A stretch of 14,003 nucleotides of DNA from an uncultured Planctomycetia bacterium. GTDB lineage: Bacteria > Planctomycetota > UBA1135 > GCA-002686595. The stretch covers positions 1 to 14,003 of the forward strand of contig CALKYE010000047.1 in assembly GCA_938003765.1 (NCBI GenBank), read 5' to 3'. Numbering within the stretch: the first letter of the stretch is position 1; the number at the start of each line of letters is the position of its first letter. The notes under the pieces were generated by a model. The model made no database searches. It saw only the letters and a list, made by a program, of their open reading frames with translations, and was not told the origin of the DNA. The translations under genes and the position numbers were made by a program. This document shows positions 1-6,432 of this stretch, one piece after another.

Positions 1-332
1 CCGGTCTCTATGACCTGCGGTCGGGTCTCCTCGGCGCTCACTCCGCGAGCGTACACGAGCGTTGTTCACGGCCTCGCGACGGTCGCCGCGGGGCCGGGCG
101 CAGATCCGATGGTCTTCGCGCGTCCGCTGCTGTTTGCGGTGGTCGTACGGCACCCGACTGCCTACCGGTCGATCTGCACGCGCTGCAGCCGCCGTCTGTC
201 GATGGTCGCGACGGACCGTCCGATTTGAGCGCGGCGTCTCGCGCCGTCCGCGGGGGCGAACCAGCTCCGGTGGTCTCACCGGCCGCCCGTAGCGCCGAGG
301 TTGCCGTGAGAGGCCAACTAGAGGTGAAGATC
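1..332. other. Region without a supportable gene
   Basis: I see no convincing gene here. On the plus strand, the frame from position 1 to the TGA at 226-228 is open and fairly rich in G or C at third codon positions, so it could be the tail of a gene entering from the left, but its translation resembles no family I know. On the minus strand an arginine-rich frame is open from about 283 to the window edge, which looks like a high-GC artefact. I found no tRNA, tmRNA, RNase P or SRP RNA signature. Confidence 0.4.
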
Positions 333-349
333 GGATCCTCTAGGGATCC
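318..349 (-). terminator. Candidate terminator hairpins after the sigma gene
   Basis: Just beyond the sigma factor stop codon, read on the minus strand, two short inverted repeats overlap. GGATCC at 333-338 and 344-349 form a 6-bp stem with a 5-nt loop. CTAGAGG at 318-324 pairs with CCTCTAG at 337-343, giving a 7-bp stem with a 12-nt loop. They share bases 337-343, so only one can form at a time. There is no clear U-tract, so Rho-independent termination is an inference from position and structure. Confidence 0.4.
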
Positions 350-358
350 ACAAGCCGC

Positions 359-1171
359 TCACTCGCCGCTCATCACTTCGTACAGCTTGGCGAGCGCCTC
401 GCGCTCGATCTGCCGCACTCGCTCGCGCGTCAGTCCGACGATCTTGCCGATCTCCTTCAGGGTGAGCGGCTCGGCGCCGTGCTCACTGAGGCCGTAGCGA
501 AGGCGCAGGATCGTCGCTTCGCGCTCGTCGATCGCGTCGAGCAGCTCGGCGAGGCGTTGGAGCAGGTCCTCGTCGAGGAGTTCTTCGTCGGGGCTGCGCG
601 TGCGCTCGTCCTCGACGGTGTCTTGGTGTTGCGTGAGTCGGTCCAGCGAGACCTGCGAGCCCATGCTCGAGCTGGAAATGGTGCGCTTGAGCAGCGGCCA
701 GCTCTCGCGCGGGATGCCGAGCTCGAGAGCGACTTCCTCGACGGTCGGGCCGCGTCCCAGACGGAAGTTGAGCTCCTGGCTGGTCACGCGCCACTTGGAG
801 ATCATCTCCGCCATGTAGCTGGGCACGCGCACCGACTTGACGGTGTTGACCAGCGCGCGGCGGATGGACTGCTTGATCCACCAGGTGGCGTAGGTCGAGA
901 AACGACACCCGGCGTCGGGGTCGAACTTCTCGGCGGCCTTCATCAGGCCGATGTTGCCCTCCGCGATGAGATCCTGGAGCGTCAGCCCGCGCTCGGAGTA
1001 CTGCTTGGCGATGGAGACCACCAAGCGCAGGTTGGCGCGGATCATGTGCTCGCGCGCCTCGCTGTCCCCGCGGTGGATGCGGCGCGCGAGTTCGCGCTCC
1101 TGCTCCGCGTTCAGCAGAGGCGTCTCGTTGATCTCAACGAGGTAGGTCTCGAGGCAGCGTTCAGCGGAAAT
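359..1171 (-). CDS. Sigma-70 family RNA polymerase sigma factor, RpoD/SigA type
   Basis: Binds core RNA polymerase and directs promoter recognition. Counted from the proposed start, the 270-residue protein has a region 1.2-like segment (about 6-34, CLETYLVEINETPLL), regions 2.1-2.4 (about 45-107, with DLIAEGNIGLMKA at 67-79 and FSTYATWWIKQSIRRAL at 91-107), a region 3 linker, and a region 4.2 helix-turn-helix (about 236-263, LTLKEIG then LTRERVRQIEREAL). Region 1.1 is absent, as in group 2 or short primary sigma factors. The start is unusual: AAAGGAG at 1178-1184 lies 6 nt before an in-frame ATT at 1169-1171, just where family similarity begins. The alternative ATG at 1349-1351 would add 60 arginine- and alanine-rich residues, has no good ribosome binding site, and lies 1 nt from the divergent gene's start. 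The sigma family call is near certain; the start is not. Whether it is the housekeeping or an alternative sigma cannot be told here. Confidence 0.95.
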   Translation of the reverse strand: MSAERCLETYLVEINETPLLNAEQERELARRIHRGDSEAREHMIRANLRLVVSIAKQYSERGLTLQDLIAEGNIGLMKAAEKFDPDAGCRFSTYATWWIKQSIRRALVNTVKSVRVPSYMAEMISKWRVTSQELNFRLGRGPTVEEVALELGIPRESWPLLKRTISSSSMGSQVSLDRLTQHQDTVEDERTRSPDEELLDEDLLQRLAELLDAIDEREATILRLRYGLSEHGAEPLTLKEIGKIVGLTRERVRQIEREALAKLYEVMSGE

Positions 1172-1177
1172 GGCGGA

Positions 1178-1184
1178 CTCCTTT
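1178..1184 (-). promoter_or_regulatory. Strong Shine-Dalgarno before an ATT codon
   Basis: On the minus strand AAAGGAG is followed by 6 nt and then ATT (1171-1169). No ATG, GTG or TTG is in frame between here and the TTG about 110 nt further upstream. It is the best ribosome binding site I see in the window and decides the proposed sigma factor start. The spacing is ideal for an ATT start of the infC type. Confidence 0.55.
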
Positions 1185-1302
1185 GGGGCCTGGCGCGCGG
1201 TGGCTCGCGAACCGTTGCGGGGCTGGATCGGTCCGGCCGATGACCGATCTTGAGGCGCACCCGCGCGCGGATGGCGGGCCGCTGCCAACCGCCCCGGCCG
1301 TC

Positions 1303-1311
1303 TGATAGCCT
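1303..1311 (+). promoter_or_regulatory. Extended -10-like motif upstream of the HPr-domain gene
   Basis: TGATAGCCT lies about 40 nt before the GTG start at 1353. The same motif with one base changed, TGCTAGCCT, occurs at 6311-6319 upstream of the gene at 6433, and both are followed by NAC. This fits an extended -10 element (TGN plus a six-base box). No convincing -35 box is seen 16-18 nt upstream. Confidence 0.35.
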
Positions 1312-1352
1312 GACCTCTTCGATCCGCCGCCCCCCCGCGGTCCGCAGCCATC

Positions 1353-2666
1353 GTGAGCCCCGAAAGCCCCCTCGAAGAAATCCTCCCGGAAGCGACCTTC
1401 GCAGGCATGCTCCGGGCCCAGGGGCTGGTCTTCGCGCAGCTGACCAACGTGCTCGTCGACTTGCCGGCCGAGCGCTGGTCGAAGAGCTACTTCTACCGCC
1501 TGGCGTCGGAGGCCGACGCCCTCGAGTCGTTCCTGGACGACTTCGGCGCCAAGTACAACCGAACGTTCACGCTCACGCGCGAGCTCGTCGCCTCGACTCG
1601 CTGGCTCTCGCACGCAGGAATCAGCCTGCGGCACTTCGAGGGGCGCTTTCAGAGCTACGGACTCGACTCGTCGCTGAGCACCGAAGGGTCCGACGAGCTT
1701 CGCGCGTCACTGGCGCACTGTTGCGGACTCTTGGCGGAGGCGTCGCGCGCCCTGCTGCTGCGGCTTCGGGCCGAGTTCGATCGCGCCGAGGTCGGCTGGC
1801 CGTCGGCCCGGTTGCCCGAACACCAGTTCGCGGCCGGCGGGTCGCGCCAGGCCCTGCCCCGGAACGTCGATCACGACGAGCTGCAGGACGAGAACCAGCG
1901 CATCGCGGAGATCGCGTCGAAGTACATCGCGGCGTGCGCGATGCTCGGAGAGTTGGGCCAGAGGCGCATCGTGGATGCCGGCGAGCGGCGCCACAAGCTC
2001 TCCAGCGTCTGCCGCGAGGAGCAGGCTCGCGTGTACGAGGCGACGGTGCACAACCTCCAGTCGGCCTACGACACGTACATCAAGAACACGGTCATCGAGT
2101 CGCGCGACCCGCGCTTGTCGCGGTTGCGGGGCCACCTTTCCGGCGCGCTCCACCTGCTCGAGGCGGTGACCTTCCTCACCCACTTCGTCGAGCGCCATGA
2201 CCAAGGCGTGCGGCACGAGGCCGCGGACAGAGTCATCGCCGGGCTCGTCGACCGGGCGGCGGTTCAGGACCTGATCCTCAACCACCTGCTGCACTGGGCC
2301 AACCACCTGATGCAACAGGGACGTTCCATGGCCGAGGAACTGCTCCCGACCTACATCACGCTCCAGGAGCTGCAGGTCCAGCTGCCCAAGAACGTGCGAC
2401 TGCACGCCCGCCCGGCGGCGCTGATCGTCAACATCGTTGCCCACCACGGCACGCCCGTGGAGATGTGCGTCGAGGCGCACCGTTGCAACGCCGGCTCGAT
2501 CCTGGAGCTGCTCGTGGCGGTCGGCTCGCACCCCGAGGCGCGCAGCTACGTCTTCCGCGGCGACGTGCACCCCCTGCGAGACCTCGCGCTGCTGTTCGAG
2601 TCGGGGCTCGGCGAAGACGGCCTCGAGAACCTCCCCGCGCAGCTCTCCTACCTGCGCAACAACTGA
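1353..2666 (+). CDS. Large protein with a C-terminal HPr phosphocarrier domain
   Basis: 437 residues. The N-terminal 340 residues are largely helical and match no family I can name; about 189-230 looks able to form a long charged helix. The C-terminal part (about 344-425) is an HPr fold. LHARPAA places the phospho-accepting histidine at H351, and S382 in NAGSI lies exactly 31 residues later, the His15-Ser46 spacing of classical HPr. Both the PEP-dependent (EI) and the HPr kinase-dependent sites therefore appear intact. HPr itself is only about 85-90 residues, so this is a fusion. It is probably a regulator or phosphorelay component rather than a plain sugar-PTS carrier (inference). No other PTS gene is in the window. 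The start is GTG; the divergent sigma gene lies upstream. The stop is 21 bp from that of the convergent phosphoesterase gene. Confidence 0.85.
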   Translation: MSPESPLEEILPEATFAGMLRAQGLVFAQLTNVLVDLPAERWSKSYFYRLASEADALESFLDDFGAKYNRTFTLTRELVASTRWLSHAGISLRHFEGRFQSYGLDSSLSTEGSDELRASLAHCCGLLAEASRALLLRLRAEFDRAEVGWPSARLPEHQFAAGGSRQALPRNVDHDELQDENQRIAEIASKYIAACAMLGELGQRRIVDAGERRHKLSSVCREEQARVYEATVHNLQSAYDTYIKNTVIESRDPRLSRLRGHLSGALHLLEAVTFLTHFVERHDQGVRHEAADRVIAGLVDRAAVQDLILNHLLHWANHLMQQGRSMAEELLPTYITLQELQVQLPKNVRLHARPAALIVNIVAHHGTPVEMCVEAHRCNAGSILELLVAVGSHPEARSYVFRGDVHPLRDLALLFESGLGEDGLENLPAQLSYLRNN

Positions 2667-2687
2667 GTTGCGCGGGTCGGGGGCTGC

Positions 2688-3422
2688 TCAAACCCCCAGG
2701 TAGAGGCGGTCAGCGAGCATCCGCGGCAGTCCCGCGCTGCGAATGCGGTGGGCTTCGCGGTCGATGTCGTAGTCGAGGCGGCGGATCTCGACGCGGTTCA
2801 GCTCGGTGTCGAACAGGGCGTAAGCCGTCCGCGGGTCCTCATCCCGAGGCTGCCCCACGCTGCCGACGTTGACCAGAGCTCGCTGGACGTCCGCCAGGTC
2901 CACCTGGGCGTCAGGTGTGAACGCGGTCCGGGTCGGATCGTCGCGCAACCGCAACAGCATCACCGGAACGTGGCTGTGCCCCACGAAGCAGACCGGCAGG
3001 GGCATGATGTCCAGCGACGGGTCGGCGTCCTCGGTCGTCTGGATGTAGTCGAAGAGCTCCGGGCGGTGCAGGGTCCCGTGCGCCACCGAGCAGTGATCGA
3101 GGTGCCGAGTCAGCGGGAGCGCGCCGAGCCAGTCGCGTTCCTCTGCGGACAGCACGCGCTGCGTCCAGAGGACGGCCTCCTTCGCGTACTGGTTGAAGTA
3201 GATCATGTCGAGGCGGCCGATCGCCGCGGCGTCGTGGTTGCCCAGCACGACGTGCGCCCCGACCTCCCGAAGGCGCGCGATGCACTCCTTGGGCGCAGCG
3301 CCGTAGCCGACCACGTCTCCGACGCTGATCAGAACCTGGGCCCCGTCGCGCTCGAGCGCACCCAACGCAGTGTCGAGCGCGGACAGGTTGCCGTGAATGT
3401 CCCCCAGGATTCCGTACTTCAT
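2688..3422 (-). CDS. Calcineurin-like metallophosphoesterase
   Basis: A 244-residue cytosolic phosphodiesterase or phosphatase of the YfcE/MJ0936-type branch. All metal-binding motifs are visible: GDIHGN (D8, H10), GDVVGYG (D36), GNHD (N62, H63), VAHG (H115) and GHSH (H149, H151), so a two-metal centre should form and the enzyme is probably active. The substrate cannot be read from sequence; relatives hydrolyse cyclic nucleotides or model phosphodiesters. Its ATG overlaps the stop of the upstream membrane protein gene in an ATGA, so the two are probably co-transcribed and translationally coupled. It converges on the HPr-domain gene with a 21-bp gap. There a weak GGGGG/CCCCC stem (2679-2683 with 2693-2697) is the only terminator-like structure. 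Confidence 0.93.
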   Translation of the reverse strand: MKYGILGDIHGNLSALDTALGALERDGAQVLISVGDVVGYGAAPKECIARLREVGAHVVLGNHDAAAIGRLDMIYFNQYAKEAVLWTQRVLSAEERDWLGALPLTRHLDHCSVAHGTLHRPELFDYIQTTEDADPSLDIMPLPVCFVGHSHVPVMLLRLRDDPTRTAFTPDAQVDLADVQRALVNVGSVGQPRDEDPRTAYALFDTELNRVEIRRLDYDIDREAHRIRSAGLPRMLADRLYLGV

Positions 3423-4027
3423 GCAGCCCCGAATCTAGGGCGCGCGGCCCAAAGTGCGCCGAGAAGCGACACAAACGCCGCCGCCAGAGGAAGAAGAAGG
3501 TCGTTCAACGCGGTTTCGGGGGAGGACTGGACGTCAGCATGGCCGGGGCGCATCGCGCCTGCCAGCACATCCCCCAGCAGCGCGGGCCCCACCCAGCCGA
3601 GGGCGAGGAACCAGACCACCAGCGGGCGAGGCCGCTGGGTTGTTTCGTAAAGACAGACGGCGAGGGTGGAGAGCAGGGCGCCGTCGATCAACGCAAGACC
3701 GGCCGTCTCCGGCCAGGAATGCGCACCGGCCGGAGAAACCGTGAGTGCGATCGCCAGCGCACCCACCACGGGGCCCGCCGCGGCCGCGAAGCTCGTCGAA
3801 AGAGTGGCCAGTAGCCCCCACCGACGCGTGCGAGTCGCCATGAGCGGCGCGAATCGGGCCCAGGCGCTGATCCAGCCAGCCACCGCGAGTAGCTGCCCCG
3901 CGCGCAGGCAGTTGGCCGGGTCCGCAGTGCTCGCCGAGACCTCGGCGCGGTCCAAGACCAGCAGGGAGGCGCTCAGCACCCCTCCGAGGGCGCTCCACAG
4001 CGCGAGACGCTTCACTAGCGGCCTCAT
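3419..4027 (-). CDS. Predicted six-helix membrane protein of unknown function
   Basis: 202 residues, no family recognised. Hydrophobic segments lie at about 8-25, 42-62 (weaker), 70-97, 107-127, 135-157 and 173-195, suggesting six transmembrane helices with short loops and no sizeable soluble domain. I chose the ATG at 4025-4027 because AAAGGG sits about 7 nt upstream and the first helix follows the basic MRPLVKR. The frame stays open upstream to a TTG at 4157-4159 that would begin MFHVEQ, but those bases are one half of the parS palindrome and the added sequence is not membrane-like. It is coupled by an ATGA overlap to the metallophosphoesterase gene and is divergent from parB. A transporter subunit or a partner of the phosphoesterase are possibilities only. 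Confidence 0.75.
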   Translation of the reverse strand: MRPLVKRLALWSALGGVLSASLLVLDRAEVSASTADPANCLRAGQLLAVAGWISAWARFAPLMATRTRRWGLLATLSTSFAAAAGPVVGALAIALTVSPAGAHSWPETAGLALIDGALLSTLAVCLYETTQRPRPLVVWFLALGWVGPALLGDVLAGAMRPGHADVQSSPETALNDLLLPLAAAFVSLLGALWAARPRFGAA

Positions 4028-4106
4028 CGAGCACCCTTTCGGACCGCCTTGCGTCGAGTTGCATGGCACCTCAGCGCTACATCTTGCGCTGCGAGAACCT
4101 CGGGAC

Positions 4107-4136
4107 TCGACAGGTTGGGGGTCCCCCGGATACCCT
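4107..4136 (+). promoter_or_regulatory. Candidate parB promoter
   Basis: TCGACA (4107-4112) and TACCCT (4131-4136) are separated by 18 nt. They resemble a -35 and -10 pair, and the -10 shares the TANCCT pattern with the motifs at 1306-1311 and 6314-6319. The predicted start of transcription falls at about 4143, the first base of parS, so ParB spreading from parS would be expected to affect this promoter. The assignment is by eye only. Confidence 0.35.
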
Positions 4137-4142
4137 CCCGAC

Positions 4143-4158
4143 TGTTCCACGTGGAACA
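4143..4158. promoter_or_regulatory. parS: parS centromere site
   Basis: TGTTCCACGTGGAACA is a perfect 16-bp palindrome matching the widely conserved chromosomal parS consensus (TGTTNCACGTGAAACA) at all but one defined position; that change makes the palindrome perfect. It is where ParB loads as a CTP-dependent clamp and seeds the partition complex. It lies 18 nt before the parB ATG, overlapping the likely transcription start. Chromosomal parS sites usually cluster near the replication origin, so the window may be origin-proximal, though no other origin-region genes are seen. Confidence 0.93.
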
Positions 4159-4176
4159 AATCAAAGAGGCAAGACC

Positions 4177-5040
4177 ATGGAACGACGACTGGGCAAGGGT
4201 TTGAGTTCGCTGTTGGGCGGTGGGATCGACGAAGCCGCGGCGCACGAGATCGACATCGCCGCCGTCTCGCCGAATCCGTTTCAACCTCGAAAAAGCATGG
4301 ACCCGGGCGGACTCGAAGAGCTCCGCGACAGCATCGCCAATCACGGCGTCATGCAGCCGATCATGGTCCGTAGGCACGGAGCTGGCTACCAGTTGGTCGC
4401 CGGCGAGCGACGCTGGCGCGCGGCTCGTCTGGCCGGCCTCGAGCGCATTCCGGCCGTGGTGCGTCAGGACCTCAGCGATCAGGACATGCTCGAGTTGGCG
4501 CTGGTCGAGAACGTCCAGCGACGCGATCTCGATCCGATCGAACGCGCCCGGGGCTTCAAAGCGCTCATGGAGGCGTTGGGAACCACGCAGGAGGGCATCG
4601 CGGCGAAGGTGGGCCTGAAGCGCGCAACTGTCGCCAACCATCTGCGGCTGCTCGACCTGCCCGAGCGGGCCCAGGACGCGCTCTCCAAGGGACTGATCCA
4701 GATGGGGCATGCTCGGGCTCTGCTCGGCCTGAACCGGCCCCAGGACATCGATGCGGCGCTCGAGGCCTGTGTCCGCTCGGATATGTCCGTGCGCGACGTG
4801 GAGCAGCTCGTTCGAGACCGAAACGCGCCGGCGCCGAGCGAAGGACCCGAGCCGGCGGGGGCGACGGTTCAGATCGCCAGCTGGGTGCGAGGCGCCGAGC
4901 GACGCCTCGAAGAAGCCCTCGGAGTGCCGGTGTCGATTCGCGTCGACGACAAGGGTCGAGGCGAGATTCGCCTGAGCTTCGCGACCAAGGACGTTGCGCA
5001 CCGTCTGCTCGAACGTCTCTCGCCGGCGCCGGTGCTCTGA
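4177..5040 (+). CDS. parB: Chromosome partitioning protein ParB
   Basis: 287 residues. ParB binds parS, hydrolyses CTP, slides and bridges DNA, and interacts with the ParA ATPase to segregate origins. The start MERRLGKGLSSLLGG is typical of chromosomal ParB/Spo0J. The ParB/Srx CTPase domain (about 25-125) contains NPFQPRK (33-39), the GERRWRA box (76-82) and ENVQRRDLDPIE (111-122). A helix-turn-helix for parS recognition follows (about 136-163, GIAAKVGLKRATVANHLRLL), and the last 60 residues form the dimerisation domain. The ATG at 4177 has AAAGAGG (4163-4169) 7 nt upstream and fits the family start. Unusually, parA is not adjacent: upstream is a divergent membrane protein gene and downstream a convergent cyclophilin-like gene. 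All key motifs look intact. Confidence 0.97.
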   Translation: MERRLGKGLSSLLGGGIDEAAAHEIDIAAVSPNPFQPRKSMDPGGLEELRDSIANHGVMQPIMVRRHGAGYQLVAGERRWRAARLAGLERIPAVVRQDLSDQDMLELALVENVQRRDLDPIERARGFKALMEALGTTQEGIAAKVGLKRATVANHLRLLDLPERAQDALSKGLIQMGHARALLGLNRPQDIDAALEACVRSDMSVRDVEQLVRDRNAPAPSEGPEPAGATVQIASWVRGAERRLEEALGVPVSIRVDDKGRGEIRLSFATKDVAHRLLERLSPAPVL

Positions 5041-5071
5041 ACGGCGCCGGGCGCATTCGCGATCGCGGACA

Positions 5072-5107
5072 GCGCGCGACATAGACCGAAGGGCCTTGGT
5101 CGCGCGC
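5072..5107. terminator. Candidate bidirectional terminator between parB and the cyclophilin-like gene
   Basis: GCGCGCGAC (5072-5080) and GTCGCGCGC (5099-5107) form a perfect 9-bp inverted repeat with an 18-nt loop, midway in the 88-bp gap between two convergent genes. The position fits a shared terminator. There is no T-run on either side, so the stem alone is the evidence. Confidence 0.45.
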
Positions 5108-5128
5108 AAGTTCAACTCCACCGCCGCG

Positions 5129-6157
5129 TTATCGCCGCTGGGCGCTGACGACGCGGATCGGCTCCTTGGGCCGGCCCGGGGCGCTCGGGTCCGTCTCGGC
5201 GGCCGCAATCTGGCGCGCGACGTCGAGCCCAGACTCGATCGTGCCGAACACCACGCGCGTGTCGTCCTCGAGCAGGTTGTCGGCCACGATGAAGGAGAAG
5301 CGACTTCCTAGGCTCTCCTTCGGATTCGAGCCTTCCTCGGCGCTCAGCGCACCTTCGAAGTGGTGCAGTCCGCTGGTCTCGAAGGGCAGCACCACGTCGC
5401 GGCCGCCCTGACCCCAGACGCTGGTGTCTTCAGTCTTGGTGTTGGGGTCCCCAACCGAGGCGCTCTGGCCGGCAGCGACGGCGTGGAAGGCCATGCCGTC
5501 GAAGTGCTTCGCGTCGACCAGCTCAAGGAACTTGGCGACGTGCTGAGGGGCCTTTGACTGGTACAAGGCCACCACGATCTCACCCTTTGAGGTATTGAAC
5601 ACGACCCGAGGGTCAGTCGGATCGGGCTTGGGGTTGGCGAACAGCGTGGGGTGTGAGCTCTCCCAGGCTTCCCGCTCGCTGAGGCGCTGCTCGATGGTCT
5701 GCAGCAGGCTCGCCCCCTTGTCGTCTTCAGACCAGGTCAGCGAGTCCACGACCAGCGGGTGCTGCGGATAGTCAGCTCGCAGCTGCGCGATGGCGGCACG
5801 GGCCTCGTCGTACTTGCGGTCCTCGACCAGCTTCTGCGCCTGGAACAGGCGCGTCCAAGGACCTGCGTCACGCCCCTTCAGCTCCTGAGCGAGCGAGTCC
5901 CAGGTCGCGACGTCGGCCTGGAGGGCGCGCGAGAACGGATCGACCGTCGCACGCGAGACGAGAGCGTCCCAGCTCTCGGCGCGCTCGAGCCGCGTGGCCT
6001 GAGAACGCTGGTGCAGAGCGACGACGACACCCGCGACGACGACCGCGGCGATCGCCGCGTGCTTCCAGTAGCGCTGAACGAACAGCTCGAACTGGGACTT
6101 TTCCTGCAGCGGGGCGAGCGTCACCGAGGTGGCGCTCTTGTGTGCGGTGTTGGCCAT
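5129..6157 (-). CDS. Membrane-anchored cyclophilin-like protein, probably inactive as a PPIase
   Basis: 342 residues from the ATG at 6155-6157: a short cytoplasmic N-terminus, one transmembrane helix (about 33-49), a helical, possibly TPR-like region (about 50-165), then a cyclophilin-type domain (about 186-342) probably facing the periplasm. The fold is recognisable from VVFNTSKGEIVVALYQSKAP, GMAFHAV, VGDP, SRFSFIV and TRVVFG. Active-site residues are changed, in human cyclophilin A numbering: Arg55 to A226, Phe60 to Q231, Gln63 to S234, Trp121 to L296 and His126 to R301. Peptidyl-prolyl isomerase activity is therefore doubtful; a scaffold or peptide-binding role is more likely (inference). 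An upstream frame extension to 6211 is rejected because the likely promoter at 6214-6219 would start transcription near it. No clear Shine-Dalgarno precedes the ATG. It converges on parB. Confidence 0.87.
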   Translation of the reverse strand: MANTAHKSATSVTLAPLQEKSQFELFVQRYWKHAAIAAVVVAGVVVALHQRSQATRLERAESWDALVSRATVDPFSRALQADVATWDSLAQELKGRDAGPWTRLFQAQKLVEDRKYDEARAAIAQLRADYPQHPLVVDSLTWSEDDKGASLLQTIEQRLSEREAWESSHPTLFANPKPDPTDPRVVFNTSKGEIVVALYQSKAPQHVAKFLELVDAKHFDGMAFHAVAAGQSASVGDPNTKTEDTSVWGQGGRDVVLPFETSGLHHFEGALSAEEGSNPKESLGSRFSFIVADNLLEDDTRVVFGTIESGLDVARQIAAAETDPSAPGRPKEPIRVVSAQRR

Positions 6158-6213
6158 GGGGCGCGCGAAGTGGGTGCGGAGCGATGGGGCCCCGTATCGA
6201 GGGCGAACCACGG

Positions 6214-6219
6214 AGTATA
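6214..6219 (-). promoter_or_regulatory. Candidate -10 box for the cyclophilin-like gene
   Basis: On the minus strand TATACT differs from the sigma-70 -10 consensus at one base, stands out as AT-rich in a GC-rich region, and lies about 57 nt before the ATG at 6157. The -35 position (TTTCTG or thereabouts, 17 nt away) is poor. The 275-bp divergent intergenic region 6158-6432 contains this box and the plus-strand motif at 6311; I see nothing else in it. Confidence 0.4.
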
Positions 6220-6310
6220 AGGACAGTGCCGCTGGTCAGAAAGACGAGCGCCGGCGGCCTCGCGGGGCGAGGTTCACGACGCAGAAGATACCCAGCTTCC
6301 CGTCGGCGCC

Positions 6311-6319
6311 TGCTAGCCT
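6311..6319 (+). promoter_or_regulatory. Extended -10-like motif upstream of the five-gene cluster
   Basis: TGCTAGCCT lies 113 nt before the ATG at 6433 and matches TGATAGCCT at 1303-1311 except at the N position; both are followed by NAC. If real, it drives the whole cluster 6433-13036. No convincing -35 element is visible. Confidence 0.35.
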
Positions 6320-6432
6320 CACGCGCGACGGCCCTCGGCGAGCGTCGATCTCGATCGCCGCCCCCGCCTCGAGGGCGCCGGCCGGTGCGGAGCGACGCGC
6401 GCCGCCACCCCGTTCCTCCCCAACCTCGACCT

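Noticed and set aside
1..228. Plus-strand open frame entering from the left edge, ending at TGA 226-228, with moderate GC bias at third positions
   Set aside because: No recognisable motif, no start within a plausible context, and an arginine-rich open frame exists on the other strand too; both are expected by chance in DNA this GC-rich.
344..352. GGATCCACA as a DnaA-box-like sequence, with TTGTTCACG near position 62
   Set aside because: Isolated near-matches, no AT-rich unwinding region and no cluster; not enough for an origin despite the nearby parS.
4028..4159. N-terminal extension of the membrane protein beginning MFHVEQ at the TTG 4157-4159
   Set aside because: The MFHVEQ reading is just the parS palindrome translated; a better Shine-Dalgarno and a membrane-like N-terminus support the ATG at 4025-4027.
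6158..6211. Longer form of the cyclophilin-like protein starting at 6211
   Set aside because: The likely -10 box at 6214-6219 would begin transcription inside or at this start; the added 18 residues are not needed for the membrane anchor.
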